Source of the DNA: Pelolinea sp.
GTDB lineage: Bacteria; Chloroflexota; Anaerolineae; Anaerolineales; Anaerolineaceae
DNA: 64,000 nt
Reading direction: 5' to 3'
Assembly: GCA_012797975.1 (NCBI GenBank)
Contig: JAAZOD010000023.1
Location: 1-64,000 of the forward strand
Shown here: positions 1-8,215 of the stretch, piece by piece
Layout of the letters: each line of letters starts with the position of its first letter
Numbering within the stretch: position 1 is the stretch's first letter
Program-made: the position numbers and the translations under genes
Notes under the pieces: model-generated
The model's database searches: none
What the model was told of the DNA's origin: nothing
The model's input: the letters and a program-made list of their open reading frames with translations, nothing else

Positions 1-234
1 ATAATCTAAAGGGGTGGTATTTTGCATCTCGATATGTCTCCAATTGGCAGTACTCTTTCCCTCCCAATTCTAGACACTTATCCCTGTAGATCTCATATTT
101 CCTGTCTATAAACTGTATACTATGTGCTGACCCCTGCACAAAGGGATGATTTTTCTATCTGGATTTTCTTTTGATCCTCACGTATACTACTAGGTAATTT
201 TTTCCCGAGATCATCCAGACAACAAGGAGCAGCG
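1..234. other. Left-edge non-coding stretch
   Basis: No convincing gene in any frame. The stretch is AT-rich with several TATACT-like hexamers (around 115 and 183) but no well-spaced -35 partner that I can defend. It probably carries the promoter and leader of the aminotransferase that starts at 235. Confidence 0.4.
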
Positions 235-1392
235 ATGCAAAGAGATTATTTGAGCCAAAAAGTGAGGGGACTTCATCCATCCATCATTCGACAATTCTTC
301 GATATCGCTGCCACGATGAAAGATATCATCTCCTTGGGCATTGGCGAACCGGATTTCACCACGCCTGAACCGATCATCAATGCCGGCATGCAAGCGCTGC
401 GCCAGGGGCAGACCCATTACACTTCCAACCTGGGGGTTACCAAGCTACGGGAAGCCATCTGCGCTCACTTGTTCAAACTATATGGGGTTTCCTATCAGCC
501 CGATCAGATCATCATCACCGTGGGCGGATCGGAGGCGCTTTACCTGGCTGCCACCGCGCTGCTTGAAAATGGTGATGAAGTGATCATCCCGACCCCCTGC
601 TTCGTCTCTTATCAACCGGAAGTCGCCCTGGCTGGCGGAGTTCCGGTGGAAGTGCCCACCTGCATGGAAGAAGGGTTCAACCTGGATATCCCCGCCATCG
701 AAAAAGCCGTCACCCCGCGCACCAAAGCTGTTCTGGTGAATTCGCCCAACAATCCCACCGGGGCGGTGGCGTCGCGTGAATGTATGCTGGAGTTGGCGCG
801 CATTGCGGAAGAACACGATTTGATCGTCATTTCTGACGAGATCTATGACCGGCTGGTCTACGGGGTCGAACATGTCTGTTTCTCCGCCCTGCCGGGTATG
901 CAGAAAAGGACTATCCTGGTGGGGGGTTTCTCCAAAGATTATGCTATGACCGGCTGGCGCTTAGGATACATCGCCGCCCCACAGGAATTGATCAAAGGCA
1001 TGATCCTCATTCACCAATACACCATCATGACCGCACCCACCATGTCGCAGGTGGCTGGCATCACCGCTATTTTGGATTGCGAAGAACATGTGGAAGCCAT
1101 GCGCAAGGAATATGACAGCCGCCGGCGTTTGATCGTGGATGGGCTGAACGCCATTGGCCTGCCCACCGTTGAACCGCACGGCGCTTTTTATGCATTTCCG
1201 AAGGTAAGCACAACCGGCTTGGACGAATCGACTTTCGCCACGCGGTTGTTGAATGAAAAGAAAGTGGCCGTGGTGCCGGGGATCGCTTTTGGCAAAGCCG
1301 GAGAAGGTTTTGTGCGTTGCTCGTATGCCACAGCGGCTGACCAGATCGAAGAAGCCCTGCACCGCATCGACCAATTTGTAAAATCGCTATAA
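235..1392 (+). CDS. Class I/II pyridoxal-phosphate aminotransferase
   Basis: Fold-type I PLP aminotransferase of the aspartate/aromatic/alanine group, 385 residues, the normal length. It would transfer an amino group between an amino acid and a 2-oxo acid in the cytoplasm. Visible family marks are GIGEPD near residue 35, the NPTG loop at about 173-176, and SKDYAMTGWRLGY, in which Lys234 should form the Schiff base with PLP. The ATG has an AAGGAG ribosome site at 224-229. gatB begins 54 bp downstream on the same strand, so co-transcription is possible. Substrate specificity cannot be read from the sequence, so no gene symbol is given. Confidence 0.93.
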   Translation: MQRDYLSQKVRGLHPSIIRQFFDIAATMKDIISLGIGEPDFTTPEPIINAGMQALRQGQTHYTSNLGVTKLREAICAHLFKLYGVSYQPDQIIITVGGSEALYLAATALLENGDEVIIPTPCFVSYQPEVALAGGVPVEVPTCMEEGFNLDIPAIEKAVTPRTKAVLVNSPNNPTGAVASRECMLELARIAEEHDLIVISDEIYDRLVYGVEHVCFSALPGMQKRTILVGGFSKDYAMTGWRLGYIAAPQELIKGMILIHQYTIMTAPTMSQVAGITAILDCEEHVEAMRKEYDSRRRLIVDGLNAIGLPTVEPHGAFYAFPKVSTTGLDESTFATRLLNEKKVAVVPGIAFGKAGEGFVRCSYATAADQIEEALHRIDQFVKSL

Positions 1393-1446
1393 AAGCAAGC
1401 GCGAGAATGGTAAAATCAGGGACAATTCAGCGTCCCGAGATGAACC

Positions 1447-2892
1447 ATGCAGTATTACAGTGATATTGGTCTGGAAGTCCACGTAGAATTATCTACCCGA
1501 ACAAAGATGTTTTGCGGCTGCCCGGTTGTTGACCCGACCGTTGCGCTGCCAAATAGCGCGGTTTGCCCGGTTTGTCTGGGGATGCCCGGTACACTGCCGG
1601 TGATAAATCAGCAGGCGGTGGCTTTTGCCATCAAGGCCGGGCTGGCACTGCACTGCACCATCGCCGAACGCAGCGTGTTCGCCCGCAAGAATTATTTTTA
1701 TCCCGACCTTCCCAAAGGATATCAGATCTCACAGTACGAACTCCCCATCTCGTATGAGGGATGGATCGCGGTTAACACCTCCCGGGGAAAGAAGAATATC
1801 CACATACGCCGCGCCCATCTTGAGGAAGACACCGGAAAGTTATCACACTGCAACGAAACCAATGATTCCTATTCGCTGGTAGACCTCAACCGGGCAGGTA
1901 TTCCGCTGCTTGAGATCGTGAGTGAACCGGACATGCACACTGTGGAAGAAGTGCGCGCTTACAGTCAGGAATTAAGGATGCTGCTGCGTTATTTGGGGGT
2001 TACCAGCGGGGATATGGAAAAAGGCGCCATGCGTTTCGAGGCCAATGTATCCATGCGCGCCAGTGAGAAGGCAGAGCTGGGAACGCGCGTGGAGATCAAG
2101 AATCTCAACAGCATCCATGCCATGGAAAAAGCCATTAATTATGAACTTGCCCGCCAGCAGAAGATTTTGGAGAGCGGCGGAGAGGTGCTGCAGGAAACTT
2201 TGGGATGGAATGAAGCGCGTTCCGAAACTTTCACACAACGAAGCAAAGAAGAAGCGCACGATTACCGCTATTTTCCCGAACCGGACCTCCCTCCCTTGAT
2301 CGTGGAAAAAGCGTGGATCGCCTCCATTGCCGGCGAAATACCGGAGCTGCCGGAACAAAAACGGTCACGCTATCAGGAAGATATGGGCTTACCCGCCGAT
2401 AAAACCGAGCTCCTGGTCCAGGATAAAGCCACCAGCGCTTATTTTGATGAGGCGGTCAAAGCAGCAGAAGATATTTCTCCCAGCACCATTGCAAACTGGA
2501 TGGTAGGCGACCTGTTCGGTTGGATGAACGAATCGGGCTGCTCCATTCGGGATATCCGGGTGAATCCGCAGGAATTAACGAGGTTGATCCGCTTCCATGA
2601 GCAGAAAGTGGTCAACAAGAATTCCGCCAAAGAGATCCTGCAAGAAATGCTGCGGAATGGAAAATCTGCCGAAGAGATCATCCATGAAAAAGGATTGGAA
2701 CAGATCTCTTCTTCGGACGAATTGGAAAAGGCAGTGGTTACAGTTCTGCAAAAATATCCTGCCGAGGTAGAAAGTTTTCATGCCGGCAAAGAAACGGTGT
2801 TCAACTGGCTGTTTGGCCAGGTGATGCAGGCCACAGGGGGAAAGGCAAACCCTCAAAAAGTTCGTGAGATCCTCAAAAAAGCGCTTTCCTAG
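1447..2892 (+). CDS. gatB: Asp-tRNA(Asn)/Glu-tRNA(Gln) amidotransferase subunit B
   Basis: GatB recognises mischarged Glu-tRNA(Gln) or Asp-tRNA(Asn), phosphorylates the acyl group and, with ammonia from GatA, forms Gln- or Asn-tRNA. The protein is 481 residues, full family length. The N-terminal IGLEVHVEL, the cysteine pairs FCGC and CPVC (the usual zinc-binding positions), RRAHLEEDTGK and NRAGIPLLEIVSEPD are all present. The last 150 residues or so form the YqeY-like tRNA-binding tail. gatA and gatC are not in this window, so the complex is encoded at separate loci. The ATG at 1447 starts directly with the family's N-terminus. Confidence 0.97.
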   Translation: MQYYSDIGLEVHVELSTRTKMFCGCPVVDPTVALPNSAVCPVCLGMPGTLPVINQQAVAFAIKAGLALHCTIAERSVFARKNYFYPDLPKGYQISQYELPISYEGWIAVNTSRGKKNIHIRRAHLEEDTGKLSHCNETNDSYSLVDLNRAGIPLLEIVSEPDMHTVEEVRAYSQELRMLLRYLGVTSGDMEKGAMRFEANVSMRASEKAELGTRVEIKNLNSIHAMEKAINYELARQQKILESGGEVLQETLGWNEARSETFTQRSKEEAHDYRYFPEPDLPPLIVEKAWIASIAGEIPELPEQKRSRYQEDMGLPADKTELLVQDKATSAYFDEAVKAAEDISPSTIANWMVGDLFGWMNESGCSIRDIRVNPQELTRLIRFHEQKVVNKNSAKEILQEMLRNGKSAEEIIHEKGLEQISSSDELEKAVVTVLQKYPAEVESFHAGKETVFNWLFGQVMQATGGKANPQKVREILKKALS

Positions 2893-3082
2893 AACATCCG
2901 CGCCTGTGTCCCATTTTTCTATCGCAAGACATCATCCCGATTGGAGAGGTTCTTCATCTTGACGCATGCTTGGTTCCCTTTAAACTAAGGGTATACAATC
3001 AAGGCGTCCAGAAAAAACCCTCTGAACATTGGATTTAATCAGGGAAATTGCCTAAATACAAAATTAGTGGAGAGAATGTACC

Positions 3083-4369
3083 ATGAATGAAACAACCAAT
3101 GCCTTTCAAATGGCTCAACAGCAGTTTGACCATGTGGCAGAACAATTAAGGTTGGACCCCCAGGTACGCGAATTTTTGCGCTGGCCTATGCGCGAATATC
3201 ATTTTCGCATTCCTGTGCGCATGGATGATGGCACATGGAAATCGTTTGAAGGTTTTCGCGTGCAGCATAATGATTCGCGCGGTCCATGCAAAGGCGGTAT
3301 CCGCTTTCATCCTTCTGAAACCGTGGATACGGTTCGCGCGCTGGCAACATGGATGACATGGAAATGTGCGGTCGCGGATATCCCTCTGGGCGGCGGCAAA
3401 GGCGGTGTGATCGTCGACCCGGCCACCCTCAAGGTTTCGGAAAAAGAACGTCTGTGCCGCGGATACATCCAAAAGATTTGGCGCGAGATCGGTCCGCGCC
3501 GCGATGTTCCTGCACCCGATGTGGGCACTACTCCCCAGATGATGGGCTGGATGATGGATGAATATTCCAAATTGGTGGGCGAATATACACCCGGCGTGAT
3601 CACCGGAAAACCTGTCGGCGGCGGCGGTTCTCAGGGCAGAACCGAAGCAACCGGCTACGGCGTCATTTTCAACCTGCGCGAAGCCATGCTGCGCTTGAAG
3701 ATGGACCCTGCAAAATGCTCGGTCGCCATTCAAGGGTTCGGCAACGTAGCTCAATATGCCGCCATCGGGTTCAAAGAGCTGCTCAAAGGAAAGGTGATCT
3801 GTGTTTCCTATTGGGATCGCCATGATCGCACTTCGTATGTGGTCAGCAACGACGATGGAATCGACGGGCGTTTCCTGCAGTCGATCACCGATCAGTATGG
3901 CACGATCGACAAGGAAAAAGCCAAAGCGGCCGGCTACAAGATCGAAGATGGCAGCGTTTGGTTGCAAAAAGACGTGGATGTGCTCATCCCGGCTGCCATT
4001 GAAGGACAGATCAACGCCGAAACCGTCTTGCAGATCAGCGATAAAGTGCATATCATCGCCGAAGGCGCCAATGGCCCCACCACCCCCGAAGCGGATGAGG
4101 TCTTGAAGAAGAATAACGTCTTCGTCATCCCTGATTTCCTGTGCAACGCCGGCGGTGTGACGGTTTCATATTTCGAGAGCGTTCAAAACGACATGAATTT
4201 CTACTGGACGCGCAAAGAGGTGTTGGAACGACTGGATGATAAGATCACCGAAGCGTTCAGAAGTGTGTACGAAATGAGCGAAAGCGAGAAGGTGTTCATG
4301 CGCGATGCCGCTTACATGGTCGCCATCAATCGTGTTGTCACCGCCATGCAGTTGCGCGGTTGGATATAA
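3083..4369 (+). CDS. gdhA: Glutamate dehydrogenase (Glu/Leu/Phe/Val family)
   Basis: Oxidative deamination of glutamate to 2-oxoglutarate and ammonia, or the reverse, in the cytoplasm. It has 428 residues, the usual hexameric GDH size. The substrate pocket motif GPCKGGIRFHP is at 67-77 and the catalytic loop PLGGGKGGV at 101-109, with Lys106 as the probable catalytic lysine. GRTEATGYGV and IQGFGNVA mark the Rossmann domain. Cofactor preference (NAD or NADP) is not decided. It is transcribed alone: a 190-bp leader lies upstream and a strong terminator follows at 4387. Confidence 0.95.
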   Translation: MNETTNAFQMAQQQFDHVAEQLRLDPQVREFLRWPMREYHFRIPVRMDDGTWKSFEGFRVQHNDSRGPCKGGIRFHPSETVDTVRALATWMTWKCAVADIPLGGGKGGVIVDPATLKVSEKERLCRGYIQKIWREIGPRRDVPAPDVGTTPQMMGWMMDEYSKLVGEYTPGVITGKPVGGGGSQGRTEATGYGVIFNLREAMLRLKMDPAKCSVAIQGFGNVAQYAAIGFKELLKGKVICVSYWDRHDRTSYVVSNDDGIDGRFLQSITDQYGTIDKEKAKAAGYKIEDGSVWLQKDVDVLIPAAIEGQINAETVLQISDKVHIIAEGANGPTTPEADEVLKKNNVFVIPDFLCNAGGVTVSYFESVQNDMNFYWTRKEVLERLDDKITEAFRSVYEMSESEKVFMRDAAYMVAINRVVTAMQLRGWI

Positions 4370-4386
4370 AAATATTTCACCAAGAT

Positions 4387-4419
4387 AAAGCCAGATGAGA
4401 ATTCATCTGGCTTTTTTTA
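4387..4419 (+). terminator. Rho-independent terminator after gdhA
   Basis: A perfect 12-bp stem (AAAGCCAGATGA paired with TCATCTGGCTTT) with loop GAAT is followed by a run of seven T. It ends the gdhA transcript and insulates dnaN. Confidence 0.9.
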
Positions 4420-4457
4420 TTGGACAGGGATCGGACGATGAATATATCACACCATAG

Positions 4458-4493
4458 GAGCGACTGGAAATTTTAAGTCGCTCGTTGTATACT
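4458..4493 (+). promoter_or_regulatory. Inverted repeat and -10 upstream of dnaN
   Basis: A perfect 8-bp inverted repeat, GAGCGACT at 4458-4465 and AGTCGCTC at 4476-4483 with a 10-nt spacer, is followed 4 nt later by a -10-like TATACT (4488-4493). No good -35 hexamer is present because the repeat occupies that space. It may be an operator or an activator site. Function is inferred. Confidence 0.45.
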
Positions 4494-4529
4494 TTTTACA
4501 ACCCAAACATTCCGGGAGGGAGTGATCGC

Positions 4530-5657
4530 ATGAAATTAACTGTCTCTCAACCACAACTTGCTCACGGGCTTGGCATTGTCACACGGGCTGTTTCCCCCCG
4601 GAGCACTCTTCCAGTTTTAAGTAATATCCTGCTTGCCACCGATGAAGGGCGCTTGCGCCTGTCGGCGACCAATCTCGAATTGGGAATTACCAAATGGATC
4701 GGCGCACAAATTCAGGAAGAAGGTTCCATCACCATTCCGGCGCGCATTTTCTCCGACCTGGTCGGCGCACTGCCGGGCACTTCAGTGGACCTCACCCTGA
4801 ATACACGCACGCAGACGCTCAATGTTCACTGCGGCACATCCAATTTTGATATCAAAGGGATCGACGCTCAGGAATTTCCGCCCATGCCGGTTCCCGATCT
4901 GCAAAGCAGCGTGGAACTGAACATTGCCGATTTCAAGGAAATGATCCAGCAGGTCAGTTTTGCCGCTTCTGCGGATGAGGCCCGCCCCGTATTGCAGGGT
5001 GTGATGATGGAGATTGGAAATAACGAAATCACGCTGGCTGCCACCGATGGCTTCCGCATTTCCGTCAAAAAGGCATCCCTCACCAGCCCGGTGACCACAC
5101 CGGTGAAAGTGATCATCCCTGCCCGCTCGTTGAGCGAACTGGCGCGCATTGCCACCAATGGTGATGAATCCATTAAAATGGTGGTTCCCGAAGGGCGCGG
5201 TCAGGTGATCTTCCATTTGAAAGACGCGGAGCTGGTTTCGCAGTTGATCGATGGAAAATTCCCCGACTATAACGCCATTATCCCGCGCAGTTTCAAGACC
5301 ACGACCACCCTGACAACCGTGGAATTTCAGAAGGCCTGCCGCCAGGCGGAGATCATCGCACGCGAAAGCAACAACGTCATCCGCCTGCACATCCAACCGC
5401 AGGAACAGGGACCAGGCATCGTGGAATTCTCCACCCAATCAGAAGAGCGCGGTTCCGGCGAGGTGGTGGTGGAAGCCAATATCGACGGTCCAGACTTGCT
5501 GATCGCATTCAACGTCAGTTATCTGCTCAACGTCCTGGATGTGATCGCCACCCCGAATACCATCCTGGCGACCAATGCCGATAACACTCCCGGATTGATC
5601 CGTCCGGTAGGGGATGATTCTTTCCAACATGTAATTATGCCAATGCATCTCGGATAA
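4530..5657 (+). CDS. dnaN: DNA polymerase III beta sliding clamp
   Basis: The ring-shaped clamp that tethers DNA polymerase III to the template. It has 375 residues with the three repeated clamp domains; the start MKLTVSQPQLAHGLGIVTRAV and the terminal VIMPMHL are typical. An in-frame start exists at 4485, but GGGAGGG at 4514-4520 lies correctly before the ATG at 4530 and that ATG gives the family N-terminus, so 4530 is chosen. dnaA and recF are not neighbours, so the usual dnaA-dnaN cluster is broken up here. A proposed oriC is 39.6 kb to the right. Confidence 0.96.
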   Translation: MKLTVSQPQLAHGLGIVTRAVSPRSTLPVLSNILLATDEGRLRLSATNLELGITKWIGAQIQEEGSITIPARIFSDLVGALPGTSVDLTLNTRTQTLNVHCGTSNFDIKGIDAQEFPPMPVPDLQSSVELNIADFKEMIQQVSFAASADEARPVLQGVMMEIGNNEITLAATDGFRISVKKASLTSPVTTPVKVIIPARSLSELARIATNGDESIKMVVPEGRGQVIFHLKDAELVSQLIDGKFPDYNAIIPRSFKTTTTLTTVEFQKACRQAEIIARESNNVIRLHIQPQEQGPGIVEFSTQSEERGSGEVVVEANIDGPDLLIAFNVSYLLNVLDVIATPNTILATNADNTPGLIRPVGDDSFQHVIMPMHLG

Positions 5658-5673
5658 TCGGGAGTTTTGTAAC

Positions 5674-5702
5674 CAAACTGCGCTTCCACAGTTTGTTATA
5701 AT
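5674..5702 (+). promoter_or_regulatory. Inverted repeat and -10 upstream of the PEP/pyruvate-binding gene
   Basis: CAAACTG (5674-5680) and CAGTTTG (5689-5695) form a 7-bp inverted repeat immediately before a consensus TATAAT (5697-5702). The arrangement copies that upstream of dnaN, with different half-sites. A regulatory role is inferred; the repeat could also be the 3' end structure of the dnaN transcript, though it has no T tract. Confidence 0.4.
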
Positions 5703-5800
5703 CGCTGAACAGAACAGAAGCTTCCTTTTCGCATACCCAAGTGAAAGCATGATCCCTTCTTTTACAGCTTCTTTTCTATTTCAAAAAAGGAAGTCTTAAA

Positions 5801-8134
5801 ATGCAGGATTTCTCAAATTCCACCGATCGGTTGATGAGCATCACTCTGGCAATAGGGCAATACCCCATTCTCAGTGATCGCATTCGCAGCAAGATGCGTC
5901 AGGAATTGTTCCGTCGTAACATCATCACACAGGTTGATCTTGAATCAGAAGTACGTGAAAAAGCCATCCAATCACAGGAACGGGAAGGGGTCAACAATCC
6001 GCTGGGTGAGGAATCTGCGGATGTGTGGGAAAAACGCACAACCCGCGTGCGCGATCAGCTTACTGATTTGTTGTTCAGTCAGCATTTTTCCTTTGATCTT
6101 TTTCAAGAGATTGTCACCCGCGTGCTGGTAGAAAGTGGCATCCCTACGGACCGGCATACCATTGACTTCAATCCGGAACTGGCACCCCAGGAGCTTGTTT
6201 TCGAACATGCCTGGTCCATTTTACGACTTCCACCTGATGAACAAAAACAGTATTATCACAATCTCGAAGAATCGATTGTCGTCTTGATCCGCACCATGAT
6301 CAGCGATCAATTGCCCTACATTAACATTGCCAAACGCTGGTTCACCATCCAGGATCTGTCAGATATCCGCAAGAGAAAGATCGGAACCGGTCGCATCGGC
6401 GGTAAAGCTGCCGGCATGCTGTTGGCTCACCGCATTCTGGAGAATGAGCTGGACGATGATCTGAAACCGCTGCTCTCCAAACCTGATTACTATTTCATCG
6501 GTTCGAACGAGCAATACTCTTTTATTACCATCAACCGCCTTGAACGATGGAATGACCAAAAATATAAAAGCGAAGAACAGATGAGGGAGGATTACCCCAA
6601 GATCGTGGATGATTTTCTGAAGGGGAATTTTCCAACGGACATTTTGGAAAAATTGGAAGTGCTGCTGCAGCGGATTGGAAAATCTCCACTTATCGTGCGT
6701 TCCTCCAGTTTGCTCGAAGATTCGTTCGGCACCTCCTTTGCAGGGAAATACGATAGTTTCTTCTTGCCCAACCAGGGTACCCCGGCAGAAGATCGTGCGG
6801 CTCTCACCCAGGCCATTGCCCGGGTATGGGCTTCGACCCTGAACCCGAATGCGCTGTTATACCGCCGTAAGAAGGGATTGCAGGATTACGATGAACGCAT
6901 GGCGATCCTGATCATGAAGGTGGAAGGGGCCCGTTTCGGCAACTACTACATGCCCGACGCGGCCGGGGTGGCATTCAGCCGCAATTTATATCGCTGGACT
7001 CCACAGATACGCCGCGAGGATGGATTTGTACGGCTGGTGTGGGGTATGGGAACGCGTGCGGTGGATCGGGTTGGCAACGATTACCCGCGTTTGATCGCCC
7101 TCAGCCATCCTTTGCTGCGTCCGATGCCCGATTTTCAAACCATTGAACGCTGTTCTCAGAAATACGTCGACCTCATCGACATGGAAAAGAATGTCTTTAC
7201 CACATTGCCCATCCATGATGTCATCCACAGCGATTATGTGCCGTTGAAATACATTGCCCAAATCAGTGAAGAAGGGTATTTCTCCCCTTTGCACAGCCGC
7301 CTGATGGAAAAAGATCGCAAGCGGGTTGTCATCACGTTCGACGAGATGCTGCGGAAGACTAATTTCGCCGTGAGCATGCGCAAGATACTGCAAAAATTGG
7401 AGAGCAATTACAATGCCCCGGTGGATATGGAATTCACCTTGCATCTGGAAGAGACAGAGATTGGAAATCCCACCATTCAATACACCATTCTGCAATGCCG
7501 CCCGCAAAGCCACCTCTCCGACAGCCCCGAAGGTCAAATTCCCGCCAACCTGGAAGATAAGGACATGCTCTTTTCAACCTACTTCATGGTACCGCAGGGA
7601 ATGGTCACCAACATAACACACGCGCTATTCGTTCCCCCCGAAGAATATTACAAGCTGGACGAAGCCGGACGTTATAAATTGGCACGCGCCATCGGACAGG
7701 TCAATTCCAAACTGCACGAAAAACAATACGTGTTGGTTGGCCCCGGAAGATGGGGCAGCACTAACACCGACTTGGGTGTGCCGGTTGCCTACAGCGACAT
7801 CTTCAACACAGCAGCGCTGATCGAACTTTCCGGGAAAGATATCGGGGCAGCTCCCGAACCTTCCTTGGGAACCCATTTCTTCCAGGATCTTTTGGAAGCA
7901 CAGATCTACCCATTGGCAATCCTGGTGGATGACCCGGAAAATGTTTTCCAAAAATCTTTCTTCTACCATGCACCCAACCGGATTGGTGATTTCATCAAAG
8001 CAGACGATTGGTTGAAGAATATTCTGCGTTTGCTGCCCATCACCACCTATCGAAAAGACCATCACCTGAAGCTCATCATGGATGAAGAAAAAAGCTATGC
8101 GGTCGGTTTCATCGAACCTGATCGGAAAGAATAA
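5801..8134 (+). CDS. PEP/pyruvate-binding domain protein (PpsA/PPDK-related)
   Basis: Related to the N-terminal ATP-grasp (PEP/pyruvate-binding) domain of PEP synthase and pyruvate phosphate dikinase. Residues 1-190 are of unrecognised fold. The nucleotide-binding part starts at TGRIGGKAAGML (about 196-207) and continues with RSSSLLEDSFGTSFAGKYDSF (about 299-319). A distinctive C-terminal motif, GPGRWGSTNTDLGVP, follows. I see no TSHAA-type phosphohistidine swivelling domain and no PEP-binding TIM barrel, so it is not a complete PEP synthase. At 777 residues it resembles the large uncharacterised PEP/pyruvate-binding proteins of Chloroflexota and deltaproteobacteria. It is a single-gene unit. 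A role in phosphotransfer or regulation is an open inference. Confidence 0.8.
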   Translation: MQDFSNSTDRLMSITLAIGQYPILSDRIRSKMRQELFRRNIITQVDLESEVREKAIQSQEREGVNNPLGEESADVWEKRTTRVRDQLTDLLFSQHFSFDLFQEIVTRVLVESGIPTDRHTIDFNPELAPQELVFEHAWSILRLPPDEQKQYYHNLEESIVVLIRTMISDQLPYINIAKRWFTIQDLSDIRKRKIGTGRIGGKAAGMLLAHRILENELDDDLKPLLSKPDYYFIGSNEQYSFITINRLERWNDQKYKSEEQMREDYPKIVDDFLKGNFPTDILEKLEVLLQRIGKSPLIVRSSSLLEDSFGTSFAGKYDSFFLPNQGTPAEDRAALTQAIARVWASTLNPNALLYRRKKGLQDYDERMAILIMKVEGARFGNYYMPDAAGVAFSRNLYRWTPQIRREDGFVRLVWGMGTRAVDRVGNDYPRLIALSHPLLRPMPDFQTIERCSQKYVDLIDMEKNVFTTLPIHDVIHSDYVPLKYIAQISEEGYFSPLHSRLMEKDRKRVVITFDEMLRKTNFAVSMRKILQKLESNYNAPVDMEFTLHLEETEIGNPTIQYTILQCRPQSHLSDSPEGQIPANLEDKDMLFSTYFMVPQGMVTNITHALFVPPEEYYKLDEAGRYKLARAIGQVNSKLHEKQYVLVGPGRWGSTNTDLGVPVAYSDIFNTAALIELSGKDIGAAPEPSLGTHFFQDLLEAQIYPLAILVDDPENVFQKSFFYHAPNRIGDFIKADDWLKNILRLLPITTYRKDHHLKLIMDEEKSYAVGFIEPDRKE

Positions 8135-8149
8135 AAGGATTGGTTGCAT

Positions 8150-8186
8150 AATAAAATATCCGACCAATCCAGCCGGGTATTTTATT
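8150..8186. terminator. Bidirectional terminator between convergent genes
   Basis: AATAAAATATCCG (8150-8162) pairs with CGGGTATTTTATT (8174-8186) through 13 bp including one G-U pair, with an 11-nt loop. A-rich and T-rich flanks allow it to serve both the + gene ending at 8134 and the - gene ending at 8216. Confidence 0.6.
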
Positions 8187-8215
8187 ATTTCAATGATAGA
8201 ACAATTGTACTATTT

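Noticed and set aside
2959-2999. TTGACG...TATACA as gdhA promoter
   Set aside because: The spacer is 27 bp, too long for a sigma-70 promoter.
3146-4051. 301-residue minus-strand frame opposite gdhA
   Set aside because: Antisense shadow; the + frame is a complete glutamate dehydrogenase.
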